Source: a bacterium
GTDB lineage: Bacteria; Hydrothermota; Hydrothermia; UBA1063
Direction: 5' to 3'
DNA: 47,729 nt
Assembly (NCBI GenBank): GCA_030019025.1
Contig: JASEFR010000002.1
Coordinates: 62,320-110,048, forward strand
Part shown: positions 30,403-40,042 of the stretch, in pieces
Layout: each line of letters starts with the position of its first letter
Position numbering within the stretch: the first letter of the stretch is position 1
Made by a program: the position numbers and the translations under genes
Notes under the pieces: generated by a model
Told to the model about the DNA's origin: nothing
What the model saw: only the letters and a program-made list of their open reading frames with translations
The model's database searches: none

Positions 30403-30868
30403 TTTTCTTTCTCCTGTATACTGTGGCATGAATCTTTGTCCCCACACCGGGCGTGGACTCCACCTCGAAGACATCGGAGTTCTGCTTCATGTTGGGAAAC
30501 CCCATCCCTGCACCGAAGCCGTAATCCTGCGCCCAGAGAGGTGCTGTGGAATAGCCTGGCTGCATGGCCTTCTCAAGATCCTCTATCCCAGGTCCATTAT
30601 CCTCGGCAAATATCTCAATAGCGTCTTCGTGAGCTTCGACAATGATTTTTCCTCCGACAGAATAAAGGATCATGTTCATTTCCGCTTCAAAGCAAACTAC
30701 CCCAACCCTTTTCACCGCATCTTCCTCGACCCCACATTTTTTAAGCTCACTCTTTATTTGTGAAGATACAAAACCTGCGTTCGCAAGGTCCATCGGTTTC
30801 ACCCTATAAACTAATCTCACCTTTTCTCCTTCCATTGACTCCTTTGCATTTAAGCTGTATTTAATCAT
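30389..30868 (-). CDS. Anti-sigma-factor-like HATPase (RsbW/SpoIIAB type) protein
   Basis: 159 residues of the GHKL ATPase fold: an E-x-E-M-N N-box, G1 box DNGPGIEDL, and the G-F-G-A-G-M-G-F ATP-lid glycines. It has no dimerisation/phospho-acceptor domain and resembles serine kinase/anti-sigma proteins. The start at 30868 overlaps the upstream stop as ATGA; an internal ATG at 30835 has the better SD (AAAGGAG) and matches the usual family start, so the real protein may be 148 residues. It lies between two DRTGG genes. No partner STAS or PP2C gene is in this window. Confidence 0.82.
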   Translation of the reverse strand: MIKYSLNAKESMEGEKVRLVYRVKPMDLANAGFVSSQIKSELKKCGVEEDAVKRVGVVCFEAEMNMILYSVGGKIIVEAHEDAIEIFAEDNGPGIEDLEKAMQPGYSTAPLWAQDYGFGAGMGFPNMKQNSDVFEVESTPGVGTKIHATVYRRKKNEAE

Positions 30869-31245
30869 GCATCCGAATTGTCATCACTTTCCAGTATTTT
30901 AATTTTACAGGGTTTTACTCCATGTGTATAGAGGATACCGCAAACCTCAAATACAATTTTTTTAGTTAAAACTACCGGAATGCCTATTTCCCTCGCTGCT
31001 TCTACAAGGGCTTTTGAGGGTTTTTTACCCCTCGCGATTATAACTAAAGGGATGTCTAAAATCTCTGCAACCCTTATAACTTGTGGACCTGTTATTCCAG
31101 TAATGAGACAGGCTTTCTCTTCCGTTAAAGCGAGAACGTCGGAAAGAAGGTCAGCAGCAAAACCCCTTTCTATTTCAACATCCAACTTATCTTGGCCCGA
31201 AATAATTTTACCATCTATCTTTTCGATAATCTCTCGTATCTTCAT
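30865..31245 (-). CDS. DRTGG-domain protein, copy 1, first gene of the superoperon
   Basis: 126 residues. Signature segments F-A-A-D-L-L-S-D-V-L-A, I-T-G-I-T-G-P-Q-V-I, and V-V-L-T-K-K-I-V-F-E-V-C match the downstream paralogue. It is likely a cytosolic sensor of a small ligand. The ATG at 31245 has no SD; the -10 of a good promoter ends 12 nt upstream, so the message would be almost leaderless. As the first gene of a roughly 20-kb transcript its translation may set the level of what follows. Confidence 0.8.
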   Translation of the reverse strand: MKIREIIEKIDGKIISGQDKLDVEIERGFAADLLSDVLALTEEKACLITGITGPQVIRVAEILDIPLVIIARGKKPSKALVEAAREIGIPVVLTKKIVFEVCGILYTHGVKPCKIKILESDDNSDA

Positions 31246-31257
31246 AGAACTATTTTA

Positions 31258-31286
31258 ATTATACAACTTTGTGAAAATGCGTTCAA
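31258..31286 (-). promoter_or_regulatory. Promoter of the hydrogenase/formate superoperon
   Basis: On the minus strand TTGAAC (31286-31281), 17 nt, TATAAT (31263-31258), then 12 nt to the ATG at 31245. It lies back to back with the mgtE promoter, with only 21 bp between the two -35 boxes. I saw no clear operator palindrome between them. Confidence 0.65.
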
Positions 31287-31307
31287 GCCCTATAAAATTG
31301 GTAGGAT

Positions 31308-31336
31308 TTGAAGTTTTGGACCTAATGAAGTATAAT
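31308..31336 (+). promoter_or_regulatory. Promoter of mgtE
   Basis: TTGAAG, 17 nt, perfect TATAAT. The start would fall near 31343, giving a leader of about 20 nt before the ATG at 31364. This promoter is the reason for not using the longer in-frame GTG at 31271. Confidence 0.6.
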
Positions 31337-31363
31337 TTTGAATGCACTAAGGGACGATGGAGG

Positions 31364-32737
31364 ATGCTCGAAAGGAACGAGTTTATAGAATTTATACTTC
31401 CAGATGTAGAAGATTTTATCGAACAGAAAAATTGGCACGAGTTAAAAATCGCACTTTCTGAGTGGCCTCCCCAAGATCTTGCATATCTAATCCAATCCCT
31501 CAAAGATGAATACAAAATAATTATTTTTAGACTGCTCCCAAAAGACTTACAGGTAGAAGTTTTTAGTGAACTGGATTTTGAAGTTCAGGAACAATTGATT
31601 CACAAACTTGCCGACGAAGAAGTCAGGGCAATCATTGAAGAACTTGAACCAGATGATAGGGCTGGACTCTTTGAAGAATTACCTGGGCAAATAGTTCAGA
31701 AACTTCTTCAATTCCTTTCTCCGGAAGAAAGAAAAGTTACCTTAAAACTTTTGGGATATCCGGAAAATACCGTTGGAAGATTGATGACACCTTACTATGT
31801 TGCCGTGTGGTCTCACTGGACCTGTCAAGAGGCAATAGAACACGTCAGAAAATATGGGAAAGAAGCAGAGACAATCGATGTTATTTACGTAGTAGATCAA
31901 ATTGGGCACCTTATAGACGATATAAAATTAAGAGACATAATACTGGCCGAACCAACGGAAAAGATTGAAGAATTAATGGACGGGCAAGTTGTCTATGTGG
32001 ATGCTTATACTGACCAAGAAGAAGCGGTAAAAATAATGAAAAAGTATAACCTTAACGTTCTACCCGTGGTTGATAAAGATGACATTCTCCTCGGAATCGT
32101 TACAATTGACGATATGATCGACGTTCTTGACGAAGAGCAGACAGAAGACCTTGCAAAAATATCAGGTGTTAGCCCAGAAGTAGTTGGTGCGGAATTTCTC
32201 ACCCACCTTAAAGACGTACCTATTTCAGAGATATACCGAAGCAGAATTAAATGGCTGGTATTTCTCTTAATAATGGACTTAGCAACTGGTGGAATAATTG
32301 CAGGTTTTCAAGAACTCATAGCAAAATATGCGATTTTAGTCTCTTTCCTCCCCGTACTCATTGATACAGCGGGAAACGCAGGTTCTCAGGCAGCCACACT
32401 GCTTATAAGGGCCCTTGCCCTTGGCACAGTGAGACCAAAGGACTGGCTATTACTCTTCGGGAGGGAATTTCTCGTAGCAAGCCTTCTTGGCCTTACCATG
32501 GCACTTGGAATCTCTCTCATGGGTTTCATAAGAGGCGGGACAGAAATAGCGAAGGTCGTAATTACTGCAATGTTTGTTAACGTAGTTCTCGGATCCCTAA
32601 TAGGACTTATTCTACCTTTCATATTCCTCAAACTTAAGCAGGATCCTGCATCTGCGAGCACTCCTCTAATTACGACCTTAGCAGACATTCTCGGAACAGG
32701 CGTGTACTTAGCCTTAGCAACCCTAATGCTCCATTAA
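31364..32737 (+). CDS. mgtE: Magnesium transporter MgtE
   Basis: 457 residues, the family length: a cytosolic MgtE N-domain (acidic helices with PPQDLAYL and EELPGQIVQKLLQFL), a CBS pair (about 135-255, with G-R-L-M-T-P and the CBS end D-D-M-I-D-V-L), and a five-helix membrane domain with the pore motif DTAGNAGSQAATLLIRALALG. The CBS/N-domain plug senses cytosolic Mg2+. The open frame runs back to a GTG at 31271, but a consensus promoter lies inside that stretch, so I take ATG 31364. GGAGG abuts this ATG and AAGGGA lies 9 nt before it. Confidence 0.92.
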   Translation: MLERNEFIEFILPDVEDFIEQKNWHELKIALSEWPPQDLAYLIQSLKDEYKIIIFRLLPKDLQVEVFSELDFEVQEQLIHKLADEEVRAIIEELEPDDRAGLFEELPGQIVQKLLQFLSPEERKVTLKLLGYPENTVGRLMTPYYVAVWSHWTCQEAIEHVRKYGKEAETIDVIYVVDQIGHLIDDIKLRDIILAEPTEKIEELMDGQVVYVDAYTDQEEAVKIMKKYNLNVLPVVDKDDILLGIVTIDDMIDVLDEEQTEDLAKISGVSPEVVGAEFLTHLKDVPISEIYRSRIKWLVFLLIMDLATGGIIAGFQELIAKYAILVSFLPVLIDTAGNAGSQAATLLIRALALGTVRPKDWLLLFGREFLVASLLGLTMALGISLMGFIRGGTEIAKVVITAMFVNVVLGSLIGLILPFIFLKLKQDPASASTPLITTLADILGTGVYLALATLMLH

Positions 32738-32753
32738 AGCACCATTATATTCC

Positions 32754-32782
32754 TTTACTTTCCGAGGCTTTCAAATTATAAT
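32754..32782 (+). promoter_or_regulatory. Promoter of the tig-clpP-clpX-lon operon
   Basis: TTTACT, 17 nt, TATAAT, followed by a leader of about 27 nt with GGAGG before the tig ATG at 32817. I saw no CIRCE-type inverted repeat or sigma-32 motif, so heat control is not visible. Confidence 0.6.
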
Positions 32783-32816
32783 AAAAACGAACAAAGAACA
32801 CATTTTGGAGGTATGG

Positions 32817-34034
32817 ATGGCAAAATTAATTGGAAACGTCAATCCAAAAGCTTTAAGAGAATTGACCATTATAGTTACCGAAGAAGAGGTCAAAGCCAAT
32901 ATTGACAAGATTTCTCAGATCTATCAAAGGAAGGCCAAAATTCAGGGATTCCGACCCGGAAAAGCCCCTCTGGAACTTGTAAAAACAGTGTACGAAAAGG
33001 AAATTCTACAAGACGCTCAGGATGAAGCCATCAAAACCAAAATTTACGACGAAATTAAGACAAGGAAAGAAGAAGTGGTTTCTGAAATCTACATCAAAGA
33101 CCGTAAGGATGATGAAAATGGTATAACGGTGACGGTAGAATATGAGGCAATCCCAACCTTCCTCTTCCCAAATCTCGGCTCTATAAAAGTACAGAAAAAA
33201 ATTAAACGAGTCTCAGAAATTGACGTGGAGGACGAAATTGAGAAATATCAGAAAAAACTTGGCAAGCTGGTTCCAGTCAATAGAGAGAGCAAGGAAGGCG
33301 ATTACCTTATCGTAGACTACAAAGAGATAGAAAACGGAAAAATCACCAAAACCAGACCCAATCTAACTCTTCAGATTTCTCATGAAACTATAAATTCGGA
33401 TGTGCTTGATAAATTCTTAAACAAGAAAAATGGTGATACCGTGGAAATTGATTTCGTTGACGAGGATAAAAACAAACCGATAAAGCTCGTTTATGTAATT
33501 AAAGAAGTAGCAGAGCTTCAGCTCCCAGAATTGAACGACGAATTCGCTAAAAGTCTTGGCTACGAAAACCTTGAAAAGATGAAGGAAGAAATACGAGAAT
33601 ACCTGATCAAACAAAACGAAAAAGCATCAGAAGATGAACTGGAATGGCAAATCATAGATGAAATATATAATAGGGTTCAGTTCGAACTACCCCGTTCGTT
33701 AGTTGAAGAGAAAATTACACGAATTGCTCAGAGCTTTAGATATGACCACAAAAACGAGGAAGTCAGGAATTCTTTTAGACGAATTGCAGAAGACCTCGTC
33801 AAAAAAGAGATAATTTTAAAGAACTACATTGAACAGGAAGGCCTGGAGGCCACGGAGGAAGAAATAACTAAAGCCGTTGAAGAAAAGGCAAAAATCTATC
33901 GTATGGACCCTCAAACCTATAGGAAAGAACTGGAGAAACGGGGTTTGATGGAGGATATAGTAGACGAGATACTAAGAAACAAGGCCATGGAAAATTTGAA
34001 AAATGCCGTTAAAGTGGAGGTAATTATAGAATGA
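32817..34034 (+). CDS. tig: Trigger factor
   Basis: 405 residues of the ribosome-bound chaperone. The N-terminal ribosome-docking signature GFRPGKAP is near residue 48. An FKBP-like domain follows (about 150-235), weakly conserved and probably poor in isomerase activity, and then the long helical C-terminal domain. The start is the ATG at 32817, with GGAGG 5 nt upstream; an in-frame TTG 12 nt earlier overlaps that SD. The stop overlaps clpP by 4 bp, giving the common tig-clpP-clpX-lon order. Confidence 0.93.
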   Translation: MAKLIGNVNPKALRELTIIVTEEEVKANIDKISQIYQRKAKIQGFRPGKAPLELVKTVYEKEILQDAQDEAIKTKIYDEIKTRKEEVVSEIYIKDRKDDENGITVTVEYEAIPTFLFPNLGSIKVQKKIKRVSEIDVEDEIEKYQKKLGKLVPVNRESKEGDYLIVDYKEIENGKITKTRPNLTLQISHETINSDVLDKFLNKKNGDTVEIDFVDEDKNKPIKLVYVIKEVAELQLPELNDEFAKSLGYENLEKMKEEIREYLIKQNEKASEDELEWQIIDEIYNRVQFELPRSLVEEKITRIAQSFRYDHKNEEVRNSFRRIAEDLVKKEIILKNYIEQEGLEATEEEITKAVEEKAKIYRMDPQTYRKELEKRGLMEDIVDEILRNKAMENLKNAVKVEVIIE

Positions 34035-34654
34035 GTATAGACATCAAGAAGGTTATTAATCAATACGTTCCTTACGTTATTGAGGTAACTGGAAGGGGCG
34101 AAAGGGTTTATGACATTTATTCAAGGCTTTTAAAAGACAGAATAATTTTTCTCGGTTCGCCGATAAACGGACATGTAGCCAACCTCGTAGTTGCTCAAAT
34201 GCTCTTCCTTGAAGCAGAAAACCCTGAAAGGGATATCAACCTTTATATAAACTCGCCGGGGGGCGAAGTAACTGCAGGTCTCGCAATTTACGACACAATG
34301 CAATACATAAAACCTGACGTAGCCACAATTTGTGTCGGAATGGCCGCATCTATGGGAGCTGTACTCCTTGCTGCAGGTAAAAAGGGCAAGAGGTATGCCC
34401 TTCCACACTCCAGAATAATGATCCATCAACCATGGGGCGGTGTTGAAGGTCAGGCTATTGACATAAAAATTCACGCGGAAGAGATCATGAAAATGAGAGA
34501 TATATTAAACAATATTCTTTCGAAGCACACGGGGCAACCCATTGAAAAAATTGAGAGGGATACCGATAGAGAATTCTTCATGTCAGCTCTTGAAGCAAAG
34601 GAATACGGCATTATAGACGAGGTAATCTTTAGCCGTAAGGAGGAAAAGAAGTAA
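34031..34654 (+). CDS. clpP: ATP-dependent Clp protease proteolytic subunit ClpP
   Basis: 207 residues. Serine peptidase family S14 motifs: catalytic S107 (GMAASMGA) and H132 ([10 protein letters not shown]), with the Asp in the following helix region. The NSPGG oxyanion segment and the Y-I-N-S strand are intact. It forms the tetradecameric chamber that degrades proteins unfolded by ClpX, encoded one base past its stop. It overlaps tig by 4 bp; GGAGG lies upstream of the ATG. Confidence 0.96.
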   Translation: MSIDIKKVINQYVPYVIEVTGRGERVYDIYSRLLKDRIIFLGSPINGHVANLVVAQMLFLEAENPERDINLYINSPGGEVTAGLAIYDTMQYIKPDVATICVGMAASMGAVLLAAGKKGKRYALPHSRIMIHQPWGGVEGQAIDIKIHAEEIMKMRDILNNILSKHTGQPIEKIERDTDREFFMSALEAKEYGIIDEVIFSRKEEKK

Positions 34655-34655
34655 A

Positions 34656-35909
34656 ATGCCCAGAAAAAAACTAACGAAAGATAGACACATTCACTGCTCC
34701 TTTTGTGGAAGGCCAAAATCGGAAAACTTGAGATTAATTGCAGGTATTGATGCATATATCTGCGAAGATTGCGTGAAAATTGCTTACGACATCATTCGTG
34801 ATGAAGAAAAGACGAAGAGAGAATTTAAAACTTTCACACTCCCAACACCTGAAGAAATCAAGGCCTACCTTGATGACTACGTTATAGGGCAGGACCTTGC
34901 CAAAAAGGTTCTTTCCGTTGCAGTTTACAATCACTATAAAAGGATTTTAAATCCTAAAAAAGACATTGAATTGCAAAAGACAAACGTATTACTTATCGGA
35001 CCAACCGGTTCTGGTAAAACGCTTCTTGCCAAGACTCTCGCAAAACTCCTGGACGTTCCCTTTGCGATCTTTGATGTAACTTCTTTAACTGAATCAGGGT
35101 ATGTGGGTGAAGATGTAGAGATGATCCTTCTCAGGCTTATTCAAAACGCTGGCGGGGATATTGAAAAGGCCTCATACGGAATTGTTTATCTGGACGAAAT
35201 CGATAAAATAGCGTACAAACATACAACTGGCAGAGATGTTTCGGGTGAAGGCGTTCAGGAAGAACTCCTTAAACTCCTTGAAGGGCATGTAGTAAACGTT
35301 CCTATGAAATCAAGCAAAAAAATGTCTGAACAGCCTGCTTACCAGATTGACACTTCAAATATTCTTTTTATCCTCGGCGGCGCTTTTGTTGGAATTGAAG
35401 ATATAATAAGGTCAAGACTCGGGTCTACAGAGATGGGCTTTAAATCAAATCAAAGAGACGTAAACAAATTAACTTACAACGAAATAATATCAAAGGTAGA
35501 GCCCGAAGATGTTATAAAATACGGCTTCCTACCAGAATTTGTTGGAAGAATACCTGTTATCGTTCCACTTCACTCCCTTGGAAAGGAAGATCTGATGAGG
35601 ATTCTAACGGAACCACGAGATGCGGTAATAAAGCAGTATCAGAGGTTTTTTGAAATGGAAAATGTGAAATTGACATTCACAGAAGATGCCCTCGAATCCA
35701 TTGCTGATATAGCGTTACAAACAAAAACCGGAGCAAGGGGATTAAGAAATATTATCGAAAAGGCGCTTCTTGAAACCATGTTTAAATTACCTACTCTTAA
35801 GCAAAAAAGACCCATTGAAGAGGTAATAGTGGATAAGGAAGTCATAACCTCTGGTAAAGAACCAGTAATTATCTTTTCAGAATTCAAAAAGAGAAAAGAG
35901 AGTTTTTGA
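34656..35909 (+). CDS. clpX: ATP-dependent Clp protease ATP-binding subunit ClpX
   Basis: 417 residues. N-terminal C4 zinc finger (CSFC ... CEDC), Walker A GPTGSGKT, Walker [10 protein letters not shown], the GYVGEDVE pore loop, and sensor-2 GARGLR. The ClpP-contacting IGF-type loop is not obvious as a strict tripeptide: F-K-S-N sits near the expected place, so the loop deserves alignment. It unfolds substrates for ClpP. Strong AAGGAGG SD. Confidence 0.95.
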   Translation: MPRKKLTKDRHIHCSFCGRPKSENLRLIAGIDAYICEDCVKIAYDIIRDEEKTKREFKTFTLPTPEEIKAYLDDYVIGQDLAKKVLSVAVYNHYKRILNPKKDIELQKTNVLLIGPTGSGKTLLAKTLAKLLDVPFAIFDVTSLTESGYVGEDVEMILLRLIQNAGGDIEKASYGIVYLDEIDKIAYKHTTGRDVSGEGVQEELLKLLEGHVVNVPMKSSKKMSEQPAYQIDTSNILFILGGAFVGIEDIIRSRLGSTEMGFKSNQRDVNKLTYNEIISKVEPEDVIKYGFLPEFVGRIPVIVPLHSLGKEDLMRILTEPRDAVIKQYQRFFEMENVKLTFTEDALESIADIALQTKTGARGLRNIIEKALLETMFKLPTLKQKRPIEEVIVDKEVITSGKEPVIIFSEFKKRKESF

Positions 35910-35914
35910 TAGTC

Positions 35915-38212
35915 ATGGAAAATAGACTTCCCGCAGTAATAACAAGAGAACTGATAATTTACCCTTCCGTTGTTTCTCCAGTAATCATCGGAAGGCCCTT
36001 CTCCCTCAAAGCAGCAAGAGAAGCACTTACTTTGAACAAGCAGGCTATTTTCGTCGCCCAATTAAACCCTGAACAGGAAATCCCCTCAAGCATTTCCGAC
36101 ATACTCGAATATGGAACTATTGGCCTATTTCTCCAGCATCTGGCACCACCTGATGGGACAATTAGGGCTGTTGTTGAAGGTCTGAAAAAAGTTAAAATCA
36201 CCGATTTAGTTTATCAAGATGACACATTTTATGTCTACTATGAGGAGATAGAACCCGTTGTTCCTGAATCTCCAGATATAGAAAAATATTTAAGGCTTTT
36301 GAGGGAGTATTTTGCAAAATACATTGAATACGTTAAAACCGTACCCGAAACCGCTTTCAACGTCTTCGACGAATCACAAGACCCCTGGAGTATTGCATAC
36401 AGAGTGCTGACCGCACTTAGACTAAAGTTCAGCGAGCAGATCGAATTATTTAAAATAAATAACCTGGAAGAGCTACTGAAGAAACTGGTAGAAATCCTAA
36501 TACGCGAAATCGAATTCATTAACCTGAAAATTAATATAGAAACAAGGGTTTCCGAGGAAATCAAAAAATATCAGAAGCAATTCTTTCTCCAGCAGGAAAT
36601 GAAAGAAATCCAAAAAGAACTCGGCGTCACAGAAGAAGATGAATATGAAAACCTCGAAAAGACGATCCAGCAATCCCTAATGCCAGAAGAGGTTAAGAAA
36701 AAAGCCCTGGGTGAAGTAGCGAAATTGAGGAGAATGCCTACAAACTCACCTGATGCAGCAGTAATCAGAAATTACCTTGACTGGCTTATCAACCTCCCAT
36801 GGGGTATTTACACTGAGGACAATCTGGATATTTCCAACGCAAGAAAAATTCTTGACGAGGACCACTATGGTCTTGAAGAGCAGAAAGAAAGAATTCTGGA
36901 ATATTTAGCAGTGCTTAAGTTAAAGGGCGAAATCAGGGGTCAGGTAATTTGTTTCGTTGGACCTCCTGGTGTTGGAAAGACTTCTCTCGCAAAATCCATT
37001 GCAAGGGCCCTAAATAGGAAATTTGTGAGAATTTCCCTTGGAGGTTTGAGGGACGAAGCAGAAATTAAAGGACACAGAAGAACTTACGTTGGTGCAATGC
37101 CTGGTAAAATAATTCAGCAAATAAGAAGAGCCGGAAGTTCAAATCCCGTATTCCTTTTAGATGAAATCGATAAAGTGGGTCAGGATTGGCGTGGGGATCC
37201 CCAAGCAGCTCTCATGGAAGTTCTCGACCCCGAGGTAAATAAATCATTTCAGGATCACTACTTAGAGGTTGAATTTGACCTCTCTCACGTTCTCTTTATT
37301 ACCACCGCCAACACAACCTATACCATTCCCAAACCACTCTTGGACAGGATGGAGGTCATCCCCATACGGGGATATCTGGAAAATGAAAAATATCACATTG
37401 CAAAGAAGTTTTTGATTCCCAAGCAAATAAAGTCTGCTGGCCTTCCTGAAGATGCCTTAAAAATAACGCGTCCAGCAATATACAAAATAATAAATGAATA
37501 CTCAAGAGAGGCTGGTTTGAGGGAACTGGAAAGGCAAATTGCTAAAATAACGAGAAAAGCGGCAAAGAATTACGCCGATAGAGGAAAAAAGACAACGGTT
37601 ACTGCCAAGAATTTGGAAAAATTTTTAGGTCCACCTCGCTACAGATTTAGAGAACTGAATGAAACTCTTCCGGAAGGTGTTGCTTACGGCCTTGCCTGGA
37701 CAGAGTATGGTGGAGACATTTTAAGGATTGAAGTTGCCAAGATGGAAGGAAACGGGAGACTCGAATTAACAGGACAACTGGGAGATGTGATGAAAGAATC
37801 TGCAAAAGCTGCTCTTACATACATAAGGGCAAATTACCAAGAATTTGGACTGGAGAGGGATTTTTACAACAAGTTGGACCTTCACTTACATGTTCCAGAA
37901 GGTGCTATTCCTAAGGACGGGCCTTCTGCTGGTGTTACAATATTAACCGCAATGGTTTCCACCCTGACCGGTAAAAAGGTCCCGAGTAATATCGCGATGA
38001 CGGGAGAAATAACTATCACAGGTCAGGTGCTTGCCGTAGGGGGTCTGGAAGAAAAACTTCTGGCAGCTAAAAGATATGGTATCACCACCGTTTATCTTCC
38101 CCTTGAAAACAAAAGAGACGTTGAAGAAATGAAAAAGGATATAACCGAGAAGCTTGAAATAAGGTACATTTCACACGTTAGCGAACTTATAAAGGATGTA
38201 TTCAACCTCTGA
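35915..38212 (+). CDS. lon: ATP-dependent protease Lon (LonA type)
   Basis: 765 residues: N-terminal LAN domain, coiled-coil helices, AAA+ module (Walker [10 protein letters not shown], Walker [10 protein letters not shown]), and a C-terminal Ser-Lys peptidase with S671 (DGPSAG) and K714 (GGLEEK), 43 residues apart as expected. It degrades misfolded and regulatory proteins. I take the ATG at 35915; an in-frame TTG 9 nt earlier overlaps the clpX stop. No strong SD precedes it, so coupling to clpX translation is likely. It overlaps hflX by 17 bp. Confidence 0.95.
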   Translation: MENRLPAVITRELIIYPSVVSPVIIGRPFSLKAAREALTLNKQAIFVAQLNPEQEIPSSISDILEYGTIGLFLQHLAPPDGTIRAVVEGLKKVKITDLVYQDDTFYVYYEEIEPVVPESPDIEKYLRLLREYFAKYIEYVKTVPETAFNVFDESQDPWSIAYRVLTALRLKFSEQIELFKINNLEELLKKLVEILIREIEFINLKINIETRVSEEIKKYQKQFFLQQEMKEIQKELGVTEEDEYENLEKTIQQSLMPEEVKKKALGEVAKLRRMPTNSPDAAVIRNYLDWLINLPWGIYTEDNLDISNARKILDEDHYGLEEQKERILEYLAVLKLKGEIRGQVICFVGPPGVGKTSLAKSIARALNRKFVRISLGGLRDEAEIKGHRRTYVGAMPGKIIQQIRRAGSSNPVFLLDEIDKVGQDWRGDPQAALMEVLDPEVNKSFQDHYLEVEFDLSHVLFITTANTTYTIPKPLLDRMEVIPIRGYLENEKYHIAKKFLIPKQIKSAGLPEDALKITRPAIYKIINEYSREAGLRELERQIAKITRKAAKNYADRGKKTTVTAKNLEKFLGPPRYRFRELNETLPEGVAYGLAWTEYGGDILRIEVAKMEGNGRLELTGQLGDVMKESAKAALTYIRANYQEFGLERDFYNKLDLHLHVPEGAIPKDGPSAGVTILTAMVSTLTGKKVPSNIAMTGEITITGQVLAVGGLEEKLLAAKRYGITTVYLPLENKRDVEEMKKDITEKLEIRYISHVSELIKDVFNL

Positions 38213-39323
38213 AAAAAAGCCTGAAAAAGCCCTTCTTGTAGGAGTCTGCACTTCTTCTCAAGAACGCTGGCATGAACTGGATCGTCTTGAAGAGCTTCAA
38301 AAGCTCGCAGAAGCAGCTGGTGCAACCGTTTTTGAAAAAGTCCTCCAAATTAGACCCTCCTATGACCCTGCGTATCTTATAGGAAAGGGGAAAGCCTTTG
38401 AAATTCAAAACATTTGCGAGCAATTTGGCATTGACGTTGTAATCTTTGACCAGGATCTATCACCCTCACAGGTAAGAAATCTGGAGCAAATAATAAAGTG
38501 CAAAATTATAGATAGAACGGAATTGATTCTGGATATCTTCGCCCAACACGCAGAAACGGTAGAAGCAAAGATCCAGGTTGAGCTGGCTCAACTTCTTTAC
38601 CGATTACCGAGACTTGCAGGTAAGGGTATAGACCTTTCAAGACTCGGTGGTGGCATAGGAACAAGAGGCCCTGGTGAGAAGAAACTGGAAGTAGACAGGA
38701 GAAAAATTAAAGATAGGATAAATCATCTGAAAAGAGAGCTGGAAGAGATTGAAAAAACAAGAGAGCTTCACTACCGCAGAAGACGGGAGATTTACAAAGT
38801 AACCCTTGTAGGATACACCAATTCAGGAAAATCTTCTATAATGAACCTCCTTACAAAATCCAACCTTCTCGTTGAAGATAAACCCTTTTCCACCCTTGAT
38901 GCCACGACAAGAATTATGCATCAAGAAGTTCTCTCCAAACCCGTTGTAGTTTCAGACACCGTAGGATTCATTGAAGACATTCCGCACCACCTTATTGCCT
39001 CCTTTAAGGCTACGCTTGGAGTTGCAAGGGAAGCAGATGTCCTGATCCATGTAATTGATATCACCAATGAGCCCATAGATAAAAAAATTCAAACGGTAGA
39101 GTCTGTCTTAAGCGATATTGGATGTGGTGACAAACCGATTATAAAAGTTTTTAACAAAACCGACCTTGTAATAGAGAAAAATGTTATAGAAAGACTGCGT
39201 TCCAATTATCCTGACGCCCTATTTATCTCAGTCAAAATGAAAATCGGGATTGAAGAGCTGAAAAATGAGATTATAAGAAGATTTCAAAGATTTGAAGAAC
39301 TCTCAAAAAGCTCGAAAAAGTAG
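38196..39323 (+). CDS. hflX: Ribosome-associated GTPase HflX
   Basis: 375 residues with the HflX N-terminal domain (Y-L-I-G-K-G-K, DQDLSPSQVRNLE, RLGGGIGTRGPGEKKLE) and a G domain (GYTNSGKSS, DTVGFIEDIP, FNKTD). HflX splits stalled or stressed ribosomes. It starts inside the lon 3' end with AAAGG adjacent to the ATG. Its last 40 bp overlap the convergent coaX gene, so no intergenic terminator exists between them. Confidence 0.94.
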   Translation: MYSTSEKKPEKALLVGVCTSSQERWHELDRLEELQKLAEAAGATVFEKVLQIRPSYDPAYLIGKGKAFEIQNICEQFGIDVVIFDQDLSPSQVRNLEQIIKCKIIDRTELILDIFAQHAETVEAKIQVELAQLLYRLPRLAGKGIDLSRLGGGIGTRGPGEKKLEVDRRKIKDRINHLKRELEEIEKTRELHYRRRREIYKVTLVGYTNSGKSSIMNLLTKSNLLVEDKPFSTLDATTRIMHQEVLSKPVVVSDTVGFIEDIPHHLIASFKATLGVAREADVLIHVIDITNEPIDKKIQTVESVLSDIGCGDKPIIKVFNKTDLVIEKNVIERLRSNYPDALFISVKMKIGIEELKNEIIRRFQRFEELSKSSKK

Positions 39324-40042
39324 TAAAGCCCCCATAAAACCGCATGTTTTTCATATTCACCCATATTTATTATATTCCTCAAAATTTCACCGTCTCCACC
39401 AGTTACAATGACCCTATCTTCACCCGTTAATTTAACTGCACCTTCAACAAGACCTTTAATTGCATCAACAAGACCTTTTATAATACAATCTACCGAAGAT
39501 ACTGGAAAAAAATGGGAATAATCCTCAATAATCTTCTTATCCAAAAACCGCCTACTTTTAGCAAGTTCGTTTACAATCAAAGAGGAATAATTTTTTAACC
39601 TCGTTCCCCTTTTAAAGCTATCCACGAGGATTTTTAAACCCGGAAATATTGCTATTGGATGGTGAATCTCGTTATTTACCCATTCAATATTGATAAAAGT
39701 ACCTGCATCTATTCCAAGACCCTTTCCGTGCCGTTTCCAGATATAATAAGCCAGCGCCAGCCTGTCATCACCTAATTGTAAGGGATCCTCATAGTGAATC
39801 CTTAAGAATTTCTGAGTTTTTGAAGATAAACGTAAAATTTCACCCTTATATTGAGCCTCCACCAGTCTTTCGCTTAATTTCCTAAAATTCCTCTGCGAAA
39901 CCGAACTATAAACAACCGCCCTGGCATGGCGCAGGTCCTCCAGTCCCGGCAGACCATCAAAAGCTTTAATTAGTTTCCCGCCAATAAAAAGCCCTGTATG
40001 AATATTAACATTACCAACATCAACACAAATTAATAAATCCAT
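39284..40042 (-). CDS. coaX: Type III pantothenate kinase CoaX
   Basis: 252 residues of the ASKHA-fold kinase that phosphorylates pantothenate in CoA synthesis. Motifs: VDVGNVNIHTG (phosphate 1), G-D-D-R-L-A-L-A, IDAGTFINIEW (phosphate 2), GTRL, and VTGGDG near the C-terminus. Several positions differ from common CoaX enzymes (for example F-I-N-I-E where A-x-T-x-D is usual), so it is a divergent member. I take the ATG at 40042 over the in-frame GTG at 40051; neither has a clear SD, and the start overlaps the biotin ligase stop by 13 bp. Confidence 0.8.
   Translation of the reverse strand: MDLLICVDVGNVNIHTGLFIGGKLIKAFDGLPGLEDLRHARAVVYSSVSQRNFRKLSERLVEAQYKGEILRLSSKTQKFLRIHYEDPLQLGDDRLALAYYIWKRHGKGLGIDAGTFINIEWVNNEIHHPIAIFPGLKILVDSFKRGTRLKNYSSLIVNELAKSRRFLDKKIIEDYSHFFPVSSVDCIIKGLVDAIKGLVEGAVKLTGEDRVIVTGGDGEILRNIINMGEYEKHAVLWGLYYFFELFESSSNL

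Noticed and set aside
30403-30474. N-terminal extension of DRTGG copy 2
   Set aside because: Codons overlap the HATPase C-terminal region; the ATG at 30402 has a good SD.
30116-30763. Plus-strand ORF of 215 residues
   Set aside because: Antisense to the DRTGG and HATPase genes, no domain, no SD; the opposite strand carries clear motifs.
31271-31363. Longer MgtE from a GTG start
   Set aside because: A consensus promoter (31308-31336) lies inside this stretch, and 457 residues fits the family length.
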